The translations under genes and the position numbers were made by a program. Below are positions 37,123 to 48,800 of a stretch of 64,000 nucleotides of DNA, piece by piece (the stretch's first letter is position 1; every line of letters starts with the position of its first letter). The notes under the pieces were generated by a model, which saw only the letters and a program-made list of their open reading frames with translations, was not told where the DNA came from and searched no databases. Origin of the DNA: Telopea speciosissima (lineage: Eukaryota; Streptophyta; Magnoliopsida; Proteales; Proteaceae); the NCBI RefSeq assembly GCF_018873765.1, contig NC_057918.1:65846871-65910870 (forward strand), read 5' to 3'.

Positions 37123-37291
37123 ATTGGGCCCCACCTTGTATCTGTAACCATCAAAAAAGTCAAATTGGGAGACTCTGTTCACACTTCACACAACTCTTTT
37201 CTTTCACACGCTTTGACTCTGCATCATATAGATTCTAAAGAAAACCAGTGAACAAGGAAGTACTAACGAACTGTAAATAATCACAGCAGAA

Positions 37292-40200
37292 ATGTCACCA
37301 ATCGAAAGATCTCTTGTTCTGCTCCACCTTCTCCTTCTGTTCTTTCCTACTTCGAAGGTAAAAGCATCACCAACGGCAGAGGCACAAGCTCTGATCAAAT
37401 GGAAGAAGAACAGCTTATCTTCTCCTCCTCTCAATTCATGGTCCCTTACCAATATCAAGAACCTCTGCTACTGGACTGGTATTGTCTGCTACAATACCGG
37501 AAGTGTTGCAGAGATAAACCTTCCTGAGTTGGGTCTCAATGGAACACTTGACCAACTCAACTTCACAGCACTCACAGGTCTCACCCGCTTGAATCTCAAC
37601 TTCAACAATCTCATGGGAGCTATTCCTTCCAGCATTGGCAACCTTTCTAACATCACCTTTTTGGATCTAAGCAGCAATTTCTTAGATGAATCCATTCCTC
37701 CTGAGATTGGACAGTTAACAGAGCTCCGCATCCTTAACCTCAGTAATAACAATCTTGTGGGTTCAATTCCTTATCAGGTTAGCAATCTTCAAAAGGTATG
37801 GCACCTGAACCTCAGTATGAACTATCTAGAATCACCTGAATCATCCAAATTCTCTGGCATGCCACGACTGAAATGCCTCAGTCTATTTCTCAATTCACTT
37901 GTGTCGGAGTTCCCATCTTTCATTTTCAAATGCCCAAATCTGACTTACCTCGATCTCTCACAGAACAACCTTACAGGTCTCATACCAGACTCACTGGTGA
38001 CCGGCCTACAGAAGATTGAATACCTCAATCTTACTGAAAATTTCTTTCAAGGTCCATTGCCTGTAAACCTATCCAATCTTGTTGCACTCAAAGATTTAAG
38101 GTTGGGGTTGAACTTATTTGAAGGTGGAATACCCAATGAGATTGTTTCGATTTCTAATCTTCATACTCTGGAACTCTATAACAATTCCTTAGGAGGAGAG
38201 ATACCTTCCTCTATAGGCCGACTCAGGATGCTTCAGAGACTCGATCTCCATGCAGCTGGATTGAACTCTAAAATTCCCCATGAACTCGGTTATTGTACCA
38301 ACCTCACCTTCATAGACCTTTCGATAAATTCACTCAATGGAACCTTACCTTCATCTCTATCAAATCTGACAAAGATATCTGAGTTGGGTATGTCCGGGAA
38401 CTTGCTTTCTGGAGAGATCTCGCCCTACTTGATAACCAGCTGGGTACAATTGATTTCATTGCAACTTCAGAACAATTCCTTCTCTGGTAAGATTCCACAA
38501 GATATTGGCAGACTGACAAAGCTCAACTACCTCTATCTCTACACTAATCAGCTCTCTGGATCAATCCCCCAGGAAATTGGAAACCTCGGAGATTTGGTGG
38601 AGCTAGATCTCTCAAAGAACATGATCACAGGTCCCATTCCTGCCACGTTGGGGAACCTAACACAGCTTGAAGTCCTATATCTATTCGAAAACAATCTAAC
38701 TGGTACAATCCCACCAGAGATTGGAAACCTCACATCTCTAATAAGGCTTGATGTCAATGCCAACCGATTGCAAGGAGAGTTACCAGACACCATTTCTCAC
38801 CTTAAAAATCTTCAGATACTCTCTTTGTTTAGCAACAATTTCTCCGGTATCATTCCACAGGATTTCGGACGGAGTAGTCTCTCTCTATTTTTTGTAAGCT
38901 TTTCTAACAACAGCTTTTCTGGTGAGCTGCCTCCAGGGTTATGCAATGGATTTGCACTAGAGGAGTTGACAGCCAATGGTAACAATTTTACCGGGTCATT
39001 GCCAGAGTGTTTGAGGTATTGTTCAGGGTTGGTCAGAATCCGACTAGAAGGGAATCAATTCTCCGGGGACATATCTAAGGTATTTGGAGTACACCCAAAT
39101 CTTGTTTACATAGATCTCAGTGGCAATCAGTTGACCGGAGAGCTCTCACCAGAGTGGGGAAAATGTTTCAATCTTACTTATTTTCACATTGATGGAAATA
39201 GAATTTCTGGTGAGATTCCGGGTGAGCTTGCAAATTTGACCCAATTACATGACCTAAGCCTGTCTTCGAATGAACTGGTGGGAGGAATCCCAGTTGAACT
39301 TGGAGAAATAGACATGCTATTCAAGCTCAACTTGAGTGAAAATCACTTAACAGGAGTGATCCCTCAGAAAATTGGAAGTTTTCAGAAGCTCCAACTTCTC
39401 GACTTTGCAGGAAATGAACTAACCGGCAGTATACCTGGAGTGCTTGGGAATTGCATCAATTTACTGATGTTGAACTTAAGTAACAACAGATTATCAGGTG
39501 AAATACCATCTGAGTTGGGCAACTTGATTTCATTGCAGTCATTTCTAGATCTGAGCAGAAACTCACTCTCAAGAGAAATCCCTCCTAACCTGGGGAAGCT
39601 GAGCTCATTGGAGAACCTCAATCTCTCCCATAACAACCTCTCAGGCAGAATACCAACAGAATTATCCAGCATGAATAGTCTGCAAACAATTGATCTCTCC
39701 TACAATGAGTTGAGCGGTCAGGTACCAAATGGTAAAATTTTCCAACAACAACCAGTTGAGGCCTTCATTGGAAATGCAGGCCTATGTGGAAATGCAAAAG
39801 GATTGCCACCTTGTAATTCCAGTCCTGCAAGCAGAGGATCCAACAATCATGATAAAGTCCTAATAGCTGTCATTGTCCCAGTAGTTGGCATTCTCCTTTT
39901 AGGAGCCATCATTTTGGGACTCGTGATCTTGAGCAGGAAATCAAGACAACCAGATGAAAATATTGGAAGTACCAAAGATGAGGAGAGCCATCAGTCACTG
40001 ATATGGGAAAGAAAAGGAAAATTCACATTCAATGATATTATGAAAGCTACTAATGATTTCCATGAGAATTATTGTATTGGAAAAGGAGGGTTTGGAACCG
40101 TTTACAAAGCAGTCCTGCCAACAGGTCAGATTGTCGCCATTAAAAGACTGAACATGTCAGATTCCAGTGACATTCTTGCAACAAATCGACAAAGTTTTGA

Positions 40201-41827
40201 GAATGAAATCCATATGTTAACAAATATCCGGCACAGAAATATCATTAAATTGTATGGATTTTGTTCTAGGAAGGGTTCTATGTATTTGGTGTATGAGTAT
40301 GTCGAGAGGGGCAGTCTGAGAAATGTTCTTTATGGGGAAGAAGGGGAAGGTGAGCTAGATTGGGTGACGAGAGTTAAGATCATCCAAGGGGTAGCCCATG
40401 CCCTTGCTTATCTGCACCATGATTGCAACCCCGCAATTGTGCACCGGGACATAAGCATGAATAACATTTTACTGGAAACAGGGTTGGAACCTCGGCTTGG
40501 AGACTTTGGAACAGCAAGACTTTTGAGCCCTGATTCATCCAACTGGACAGCAGTGGCTGGATCTTATGGCTACATGGCTCCAGGTAAGCTAAAACTTCGT
40601 GCATCTTTGTGACTTTATCTCTGCCCATGCTTTACTGCAGACATTGTTCTGGCCAGTTATGGGACTGTAGCTTCTCTAAATTATCAGAACAAGAGAATAA
40701 AGGTTGCAGAAAATACAATTTCATTCTTAAAAAAAAAAGTATCCATCCATACACACTTGCACTAGTCCCTGGGGGGTGGTTGGACACCTATAACCTCAAT
40801 CAAAGCACATCATAGCACAGAACATTCAAACCCAAAACTAGAAAAGATTAAACAGGTTGTGTCAGATCAGCACCTAGGTGAAGAGAGGTCAAGGATTGCA
40901 ATCCCTGGGAAAATGACAGATGGACCTCATTCATTATTGATTTCAGTAATGTTGTCCTTGTTTTTGATACTTTATAGGGTTAGTGACTATAACATATGGG
41001 CAAGTGTTCTCTGTCTGAGAGCGTGGCTCCTGCACGCATGCGGGGCATCAAGTGGGGTGTCATTTGCACATTTCATGGGGGAGGGTGGTCATTTCACCCC
41101 CCCCCCCATGTGTCTGGGAGCAGGGCTTACACTCCCGGACATCCTTTCTCCCATAACACATTGTACCTTGTAACCATTAGTATGGTGTCAGTTAAGGATC
41201 TGAACAAGTGTGCCAGGAATGTGGTTTGACTTCCCCATGTATGGTCCTGATCCTGTTAACTAATTATAATTTAAATGCTTCAGCCATTAACATTCTAAAT
41301 GACTTTATTTGTACATTTATTTTAGTACAATGGTTTCTTTAAATTTTCTCTTTTAAAGCATCATGTTTAGATTTGTATTTAATTTAGTATTGCTTAATGA
41401 ATATTTATATGATTAGTAAATTCTTAACTTCTCGTGTTTTCTTGACACAGAGCTTGCATTTACAATGCGAGTCACAGAAAAGTGTGATGTTTATAGCTTT
41501 GGGGTGGTAGCATTGGAAGTGATGATGGGAAGGCACCCAGGAGAGCTCATCTCTTCTCTATCTATGTCATCATCTAATGATCGTGACTTGCTGTTGAAGG
41601 ATGCATTGGACCAAAAACTCCCATCTCCAACAGGCCAATTGGCAGAGGTTGTGGTTTTTGTAGTTGCAATGGCCCTAGCATGCACAAGAACTGATCCAGA
41701 GTCACGACCCCCCATGCGCTTAATTGCACAAGAGCTGTCAGCTCACAACCGGGCATATCTGGCTGAACCATTTAGCATAATCACCATAAATAAATTAACA
41801 GGCTTTAAAAAAAATAGCTTAATTTAG
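37292..41827 (+). CDS. LRR receptor-like kinase, MIK2-like (gene 2), intact
   Basis: Exon 1 is 37,292-40,583 and exon 2 is 41,451-41,827; the GT-AG intron splits the APE glutamate codon. The product is 1,222 aa. Signal peptide about 1-27 ([12 protein letters not shown]); N-terminal LRR cap with paired cysteines near CYWTGIVC; about 30 LRRs, residues 96-815, of the plant NxLxGxIP type; C-terminal cap with GLCGN; transmembrane helix about 856-880; kinase from about 911. Kinase landmarks: GKGGFG 930-935, K951, H1051-R-D1053 (an RD kinase), DFG 1071-1073. All are intact. It matches the MDIS1-interacting receptor-like kinase 2 (MIK2) group of plasma-membrane peptide/immune receptors. The ligand cannot be read from sequence; known MIK2 ligands are lineage-specific. 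It is the sister of gene 1. Confidence 0.93.
40584..41450 (+). other. gene 2 intron with an unrelated insertion
   Basis: An 867-bp GT-AG intron. The stretch from about 40,995 to 41,175 (GC-rich, with a C10-like run near 41,096-41,108) has no counterpart in the gene 1 intron and looks like a separate short mobile insertion. I could not fix its ends or a target duplication. Confidence 0.6.
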
Positions 41828-42542
41828 ATCAAGGATTCCAGCTTGTGTTCAAATTCTTCAATGATACCATTCGTAGTAATATCAATGGATGAAATTTAAA
41901 TTTTGGTTCTTTTGTATTCTTTTTTAATAATTCAGACATGAGGGCATCCTTACTGCACCTATAATTTTATGAACGAGTGCATCTCACCCTAAAGCCATAT
42001 TCCCTCAGTTAATGGACAAGGGCAATACTTATACACAGAAATTCATCCTTTATTGGCTGTGGCACCCACATCAAAGAGTCATCCCTGTATGAGCTCAATT
42101 CAATCTATAAGCATAAACTATCATAATCTCAGAGTAGTGTACTACACAGCACAAGTTAGAGCATCCAAGTCATTGTCACCATGTGTTTTCTTTACCACCA
42201 CCACAACATTTGTTTTATCTTTGAATCCATGTGTTCCTCCTCCACGTAGACAAGCAGATTGAAAAAGGAAGGGACTCCAAAACCAACCTATCGCTATCTG
42301 TCAACGGGTTCCATCCCCAAGCATGTATTAGCTGTTCCACTGAAACTGACAATTATCCATCTTAATCCAAAGTTCCAAACAATTTATTCCATACACTTAT
42401 GGCATGTAGACAAGATAAGAGCAAAGAGTGACATTTCTTCCTCAATGTTGCACATCACAAATAAAATTGACACCTTTATTCCCTATCATAAGACTATGAT
42501 TGTCAGTCAGTTTTTTATTTCTTCAAATCACTTGGAGATTTT
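41828..42542. other. 3' flank of gene 2, duplicated with gene 1
   Basis: Aligns with 35,464-36,095. No gene. Small frames such as 42,259-42,600 are not conserved in the paired copy. Confidence 0.5.
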
Positions 42543-42840
42543 GGATGGTAACATCAAGTTTGAAACTGCAATGCCTGGGGGCACACCTTGGCTGGGTTGA
42601 TATGCAAAAGATCCTAGCTGAAGACTTACCTAGAGGGCTCTAACTCCATTAAGTTTTTTATTGCTTCGAATCACTTAGAGATATAAGCTTTGGATGGTAA
42701 CATCAAGTTTGAAACTGCAATGCCTGGAGGCACACCTTGGCTGGTTTGATATGCAAAAGATCCTATCTAAAGACTTACCTAGAGGGCTCTACCTCCATTG
42801 GTTAGATATGCACCAGGCCTCACTATATTCTCTCCTAGTT
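42543..42840. repeat. 149-bp tandem duplication
   Basis: The unit starting GGATGGTAACATCAAGTTTG at 42,543 is repeated at 42,692 with few changes through AGAGGGCTCTACCTCCATT. Confidence 0.85.
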
Positions 42841-43559
42841 TTTGCCCGTCATTCAGCCTTCACTCCAGTCTCCCAAATATGCAAAGATTCCCATATTCGT
42901 CTAGTCCATTGGATTTTAATATTTTCATTTGCAGTCTCTTTGTCCTTAAGAAACCCATTTTGGCCATAGCATGTGATTATTTTGTAGCAAATTTGGCCAA
43001 GGAGTCTTCTATATGCTTCAATATATTAGCTTCCACTCCGTTGCAAAAATTACCTCCCAAGAGTTCAACTTTGACACAAGATGCAAATAGCAGTGTTAAT
43101 TCTTCCCAGCTGATACATCAACAAGAGAAACCAAACAATAGCATCACTTTTCTTTCCATATTAAAACCTCATAATCATTATTGATTAATTTAGTTTTACT
43201 TGAAGAAACGATAGTTTATTATAGTCACACAGACCCGTAAGGCAGACTCTAGAAGTTGATACCCTACAATCCGCAAGAAATTCAACATTGAAAATCCTTG
43301 GTGGATCAGAAAACCAGTTTGTCACTTGCAGTAGCTTAGTAATTCAATATTGCTTGCTATTTCAAATCTCTTTGGCTTTTGACTCAATGCAAACATTCTC
43401 AAACAAGCAACTTGAGCTATATGTAGAACAAGGGAATAATAGGATGACGATGCCGCCACATCTACAAGCATAATATCATAGAACCCAAATTGATTGTTTC
43501 TGTTTAGTGTCAAGATGGTTTCACTTATCAGTTGGATTCTCCTTCCCTTAACTCCCTCA

Positions 43560-43960
43560 CGCTTAGTTTTTCACAGAAATTTTTTGGGCAACCTGTGACA
43601 GTCGAGATTGGCGGTGGCTTTAAGAATCAAACAGGAGGAATTATCTTTTTTCTTTTCCAAAGCCATTGGTAATGTGGCTTTGACAGTAGAAGAATATAAT
43701 GCACTATATTTAGGTTTATGGACAAACCTAAAAGTGGATGGTAACTCCACTCTTAGTCATCAAATGGATGATCTACGATCTGCGACTCTCACAACTGATT
43801 TGGCAGGTTAGATCTCTCATCTGATGCAGGAACATCTCATTGTATTGGAGGTCTAGATATGGCAACACTCTAATAGATGTGCTTGCTAGAGAGGGATCAT
43901 CTAGGAGGCAGATATACATGAGGCAATATTCAATCTTGTAATTAGGAACTTTATACTTCT
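43560..43960 (+). pseudogene. LINE-type RNase H fragment
   Basis: A frame at 43,608-43,811 reads FFFSKAIGN then LTVEEYNALYLGLW, matching the RNase H-like (RVT_3) domain at the end of plant non-LTR elements, where a 'AE..A...GL' stretch carries a catalytic acid. After a frame break, 43,860-43,905 gives a LIDVLAREGSS-like tail, the usual 'AN..AD.LA..G' ending. There is no reverse transcriptase. It is a decayed LINE remnant. Confidence 0.55.
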
Positions 43961-45639
43961 ATCTTATGGATATAGTGAATTTGTTTGTTCCCTTTTGGTG
44001 TTGTGAATGTAATCTGCTCTCTTGCATGCATTTCAATATAACTTGTTATTTATCACAAAAAGAAAAGGCCTAGGGGACAAAAGCAACAAAGAATAAAACA
44101 TTATCTTATTGTCTGTAAAATAATTTTGTTTTTCAAAATTTTCAATATTTTCTACATTATCTGTATTTTTACTTTCTAGGTTTTTGGACTAATTTCAGGT
44201 CAACCCAAATGTTTAACTATGGACTTGTCATCTAGTTCCCTTAACAGGTCAGCAACATTGTTGATTCAGAACTCATTGGAAGGGTTATGGTTCAAAAACT
44301 TGAAGTCGATTTGGGAGTTCAGTTGCAACAATAATTATATTTAAAAAGATTGCAGTTTCTTTCTTAACAAAATGCATAAAGGGAATTCGCATAAAAGTTT
44401 TTGACATCTTTTGGTGGGTCTCAATAAATTCATAAAAGTTTAGCAATTATAAAAAGGAAATTGCAGAGTTGAGGATATTGGTAGTTTATCTTGATGTATA
44501 CTATAATCATACTCCATTTTCCGAGTACTCTGGCAGTTTGAGCTAAAGACCAATTTTTATAGTACAAGGAGGTAAACAATAAGCATGTCTCCATAAATTC
44601 AATCACATCATAAGATTAAAGATAAATAAATAAAAAAGTCGACATTTTTACAGACAGTAATGGAATGGGCAGTTCCATATTCCATTATTCTCAGCTAATT
44701 GGAAATTCAAACCATTCCATCCAAAAGTAGAAGGAACAAAAAGCCGAGCAAGTTAAAGAAACATACCAATTGCATGCCACAGATATATAGGAAAATCATG
44801 AAAAAGTGCCATCACATTTGGAAAATAAATAGGAAGCATAAATTTATAGAGTAATAACATAGTTGAATCAGGGAACTAATCTCAATTTTAAGAAACTGTT
44901 GTCTATACATTAAAACTCAGGGTACATACTGGCACCTTTCTATTTATAATTTCTGCATACCTGACTGCAGCATCACCAAATGACCTACTAGGATAAGTTG
45001 AATCTGCACTGATATCTTCTCCACTTCCTCTTTTTTTTTCTCTCTAACTCGTCAACCAATTCAATTTCTTGTAATTCCAGGTATGGTTAATCATTAATAG
45101 GAGAACAGAACAGACCATAGGAAATAGGTTGAAGAGTATGTGTGGCTCAAACATTTTGAACTGCCATCGTCCAACAACACCAAGCAATTTTTTATCACCT
45201 CCAATAATAATCCCAACAAAAAATAAGGGTTTTGTAAAGTCACCTGGAATACGGAAAAGACAAGCAGTGAAGAACAGGCTTAAAGGATTTTAGCCTCTGA
45301 AGCTTCTCTGTCAATGAATAACTGAATATGCTACATCTCCTCTCTCTCTTCATAGCCAATATCTGACAATGGCAGTCCCGTGTCATGGCTGTTGGCTACC
45401 TCCGTCTAATGGGTTCTGCAACAACATTTGGTTACAGAGAGAAAAGGAAGAAAAAAATGGCGGGCAACACAGATTTTTTGTTTTTGAAGATTTAAAGCGG
45501 GAGGAAAGGGCAGGAAGGGACTATCTTACTCAACTCGGCAGCCCATTAAAATAAATTACAGAACTATGCATTTTGGAGTACAGAAATATAACTAAACCAT
45601 ACAAGATTAGGGCCTACAGTCTTTTGTACGTATTAACAC
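43961..45639. other. intergenic DNA without recognisable genes
   Basis: AT-rich. All frames are short. I see no repeats or RNA genes. Confidence 0.4.
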
Positions 45640-45892
45640 CATGGTTTGACTTTTGAGGTATCGGTATCGGTATCGTATCAGGCGATACATACCTGTTTTG
45701 CAAATGATCGATCCCAATACCATGCTAATACTGTATTGGTGAAACAGTACAGACAAGAGGTAAAATGGTCAAAACCCTCATTTATAAAGGAGAATCAAGG
45801 GCAGATTTATTTGAAATGGCCAATCCGTACTGATACCATATCGGTTTCCAAGTTAACCGATACCCGTTCCGATACCATGCACTAAAACCATG
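45640..45892. mobile_element. MITE-like element with ATGGTTT...GGTATCGG ends
   Basis: The left end CCATGGTTTGACTTTTGAGGTATCGG and the reversed right end CATGGTTTTAGTGCATGGTATCGG form an inverted repeat around a 200-bp AT-rich centre. Related ATGGTTTTA...GGTATCGG starts occur near 50,049 and 51,199, so this family is dispersed in the genome. No clear target duplication was seen. Confidence 0.6.
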
Positions 45893-47354
45893 ATCAACAC
45901 TTGTTTTTTGTTTCCCTTGCCTTTTTTAAAGATGTCGGATGAGAACCCATTATAATGGTGGAGGTCCTTCCACAGTTTGAGGAATCGGCATGGGATCGGG
46001 GAATCGCTGGATTCAAATTGGAATCTGCAGCACTCGAGTCTGATTCTGGCTTATTTTTGCAGTCTTCTTTTGAATCGTCTTGTTTTATGTTTGATCTTTA
46101 TGTTTTTTCATTATTTTTTGTTGTGACAGGATCGATAGTTGGAGTTAAAAGATTAGATAAAATCATGATAAAAGGCACGAACAAAAGATGTACACAAACA
46201 AGACAACAATTTATGTGGTTTGGTGATGTAGAGAAGGTTTTTGAAGAATTCCTAGATTGGTTGGACTAGCAGAAGTCCACTTGATCGAATCGAAAATATT
46301 AATTTTTTCAGCTCAATTTTTTGATGATCATAAATTTTACCTAAGATAAAGTTACGGGAGTCATAATACTTTTTCGAAAAAGGGCAGACAATGCTCTACA
46401 TGTTGTTCAATTAATTCATTCATTGAACTGATTTTTCAGAGCCAAATTTGCACATTTAAGGGGGTGTATGCAGCCTCCGAAATTCTGTACGCGATTCTAG
46501 AATATTAGTTTCCTGTTTTATTTTTCTATAATATTTCATTTCATATTTAATTTGGCTTCCTTTTTCCTTTGTAATCTGACCTTATATAAGGGTTGTTTTG
46601 GATAAAATAAAGCATCTTAAAGCTTATGAAAGAAACTATTTTGTTTGTTTTTTTTTCTCGTTTGATTTAGAGTTTTTTTCTTTACCTTGAAGATTCCAAG
46701 GTCGTGAGCACTAGAATGAGATCTAGCCTTCATACTTTCTTCTGCATCATTTGGCCTTTCGCCTATGGTTCCACGCGAAGACATGATGATCAAGAATTCA
46801 TTATAAAGTGTGAATTATACTGATGGTGGTAGCTCACTCTCTAAATACCCAAATCTATACAATTACTCTTCTCTCTACAATAGGTCATTCTCTAAAGTGT
46901 CATTTTCTTCTCGATTATAATTTCTAGGGTTTCAACTGATTCTGATCTAATTGAGTTCGAAATTCGTAGGAACTGATCATGTCCCTATTTTTGTTCTCTT
47001 GAACCTTAGGTCCTTTAATTTATGAGATGGGATTATCCGAAGAGGAAGTAGGTGCTTTAGGGTTGGTAAAACAAAGACCCACATTTGGAGTTATTTTTCA
47101 TATGAATGGAACTATTACTTGCTCAAGCTTAGGGGTAAGGACCCACCTTAAGAGTGTAGGTTCTACATTTCATCTATAAGAGGGTAAGATGAGGCACAAA
47201 AAATTGTCTAAATATGAAAATTGTAGGTTTAGCTTGCATTGCATAGTTTGGAAATCCAAGTCTTCAAACCACATAGTTTGGATGGAAAAAAGATTTTATT
47301 TCATTTAGAAAGAATCAATATTGGTATAATTTTTTTTTTAATTATTATTATTAT
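45893..47354. other. intergenic DNA, possible solo LTR near 46,465-46,800
   Basis: CTTATATAAGGG (46,581-46,592) followed by AATAAAGC (46,608-46,615) looks like an LTR promoter and poly(A) signal pair, but I could not find paired ends or a target duplication. No coding gene was found. The frame at 45,955-46,269 has no known domain. Confidence 0.3.
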
Positions 47355-48069
47355 TATTTTTATGAGTAAATTACTCCCCCCACCCCTCGATTATGCTCTA
47401 ATGACAAACCCCTCCCCTGGGTATTGAATAATGACTCTCCCCTCCCCTGTATTAACAAGATTCTATCAACCTTATCCATTTTGACTGAAGGTGTTAAAAA
47501 TGCAAATAAAAAGACAATAATACCCCCATCTCTACCTCACTTCTTTCTTCTTCCTCCGGTAACTCCGTCAATCAAGCCCAGACCAGGGGTGCTGGCGGTG
47601 GTGGTGGTGGTGGTGGTGGAGGTGGTTATTGCAGCGGTGGTGGCGGAGGCTATAGAGGTGAAGGCGGCAGTGGTTATGGACGTCGTGAGGGCGGCGATGG
47701 TGGATACAGCCATGGTAGTGACCGTGGCTAAGGAAATGGTGGTGGCGGTGGTGGTGGTGACCGTGGCTACGGAAGTGGTGGTGGTAGTGGTGATGGTGAC
47801 CATTAGTCAAACTGGAGAAACGAGGTTTTTAGGGTTTTGATATGGTTAGGGGTATAATTGGAATATCACAAACATAAGGGTATTTTGGGATTTAAATGAA
47901 TATTTTTAGGGTGATGTCATCACTTAATAGTCATTTTTAACGGAATGGGTATGGTTGATAGAATCTTGTTAATACAGGGGAGAGGAGAGTCAATACTCAA
48001 CACCTAGGGGAGGGGTTTGTCATTAGAACATAATCGAGGGGAGGGGGAAGTAATTTACTCTATTTTTAT
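47355..48069. mobile_element. Pack-MULE with perfect 9-bp target duplication
   Basis: The element is 47,364-48,060 (697 bp), flanked by TATTTTTAT at 47,355-47,363 and 48,061-48,069. The terminal inverted repeats are long, about 140 bp each: the left starts GAGTAAATTACTCCCCCC and the right ends GGGGGAAGTAATTTACTC, and similarity continues inward through the GTCATTATTC and AACAAGATTCTATCAACC blocks. Long TIRs plus a 9-bp duplication define a Mutator-like element. It carries no transposase; its interior is a fragment of a glycine-rich RNA-binding protein gene, so it is a Pack-MULE. Confidence 0.93.
47561..47821 (+). pseudogene. captured C-terminal fragment of a glycine-rich RNA-binding protein (GRP7-like)
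   Basis: The frame starting at 47,561 reads NSVNQAQTRGAGGGGG, close to the ITVNEAQSRG that ends the RNA-recognition motif in plant GR-RBPs. A glycine-rich tail with GYGRREGG and GYRGEGG blocks follows, and SNWRN, the usual C-terminal end, closes it. Stops at 47,729-47,731 and 47,804-47,806 interrupt the frame, and nearly all of the RRM is missing. It cannot encode a working RNA chaperone. The overlapping frames of poly-valine (+) or poly-threonine/histidine (-) come from the same GGT repeats. Confidence 0.8.
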
Positions 48070-48125
48070 CTATCTTGTGTACTATCCAATAGAGTTTTAA
48101 CTACAACTATAAGAGAGAGGGGAAA

Positions 48126-48800
48126 GTGATACAATTGGAAGAACTCATCCTCATAAATCGGTCTACAAGGGAAGGGAACCCAATATTGTATATGCCCATC
48201 TAATCCCTTATGGGACCGATGTGGGGCTATTGTACATTACATTACCCCACACTTTAATGGCCGACATTCTTGTCGGCCCACTCCAGATCAAGCAGCCCTT
48301 TCTAGGTGACTCCACCCTACTCCAGGACCCTTTTTCGATGGCAGATAGTGTGCACTCTGGCCCCAGGTCGCCCCTCACAAGTAGCCAACCGCAATGGACG
48401 GGTCAATGAAAGCACCAATTGATATGATTGGAAGAACTCACCCTCATAAACCGATTTACAAGGGGAGGGAACCCAATATTATATATGCCCACATCTAATT
48501 CCTTACGGGACCAATGTGGGACTATTGTACATTACATTACCCCACCCTTTAACGGTGGACATCCTCGTCGGCCCACTCCAGATCAGGTAGTCCTTTCCTA
48601 GCGGCTCGCACTCTGGCACCAAGTCGTCCCTACCAAGTAGCCAACAGCAAATGACGGATCAATGAAAGTATCAATTGATATGATTGGAAGAACTCACCCT
48701 CATAAACCGATCTACAAGAAAAGGCAACCCAATATTATATATGCCCACATTCAATCCCTTATAAGATCGATGTAGGACTATTACACATAATAGAAAATAT
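48126..48800. repeat. tandem repeat, 250-296-bp unit, about 2.5 copies
   Basis: Units start near 48,130, 48,424 and 48,678 with ATTGGAAGAACTCA(C/T)CCTCATAAA. Each continues with GGGAACCCAATATT, GGGACC(G/A)ATGTGGG and TCGGCCCACTCCAGATCA. The third is truncated. No coding function. Sequences of this type are dispersed repeats in plant genomes. Confidence 0.8.

Noticed and set aside
42543..42840. 149-bp tandem duplication as part of a gene
   Set aside because: The frames through it (42,259-42,600 and 42,694-42,969) differ and are not conserved in the matching flank of gene 1.
45955..46269. 104-codon open frame
   Set aside because: No recognisable domain and no supporting signals; AT-rich intergenic chance frame.
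47424..47840. Poly-valine frame (+) and poly-threonine or poly-histidine frames (-)
   Set aside because: They are shifted readings of the GGT repeats of the captured glycine-rich protein fragment; the frame with RRM-end and SNWRN motifs is the real one.
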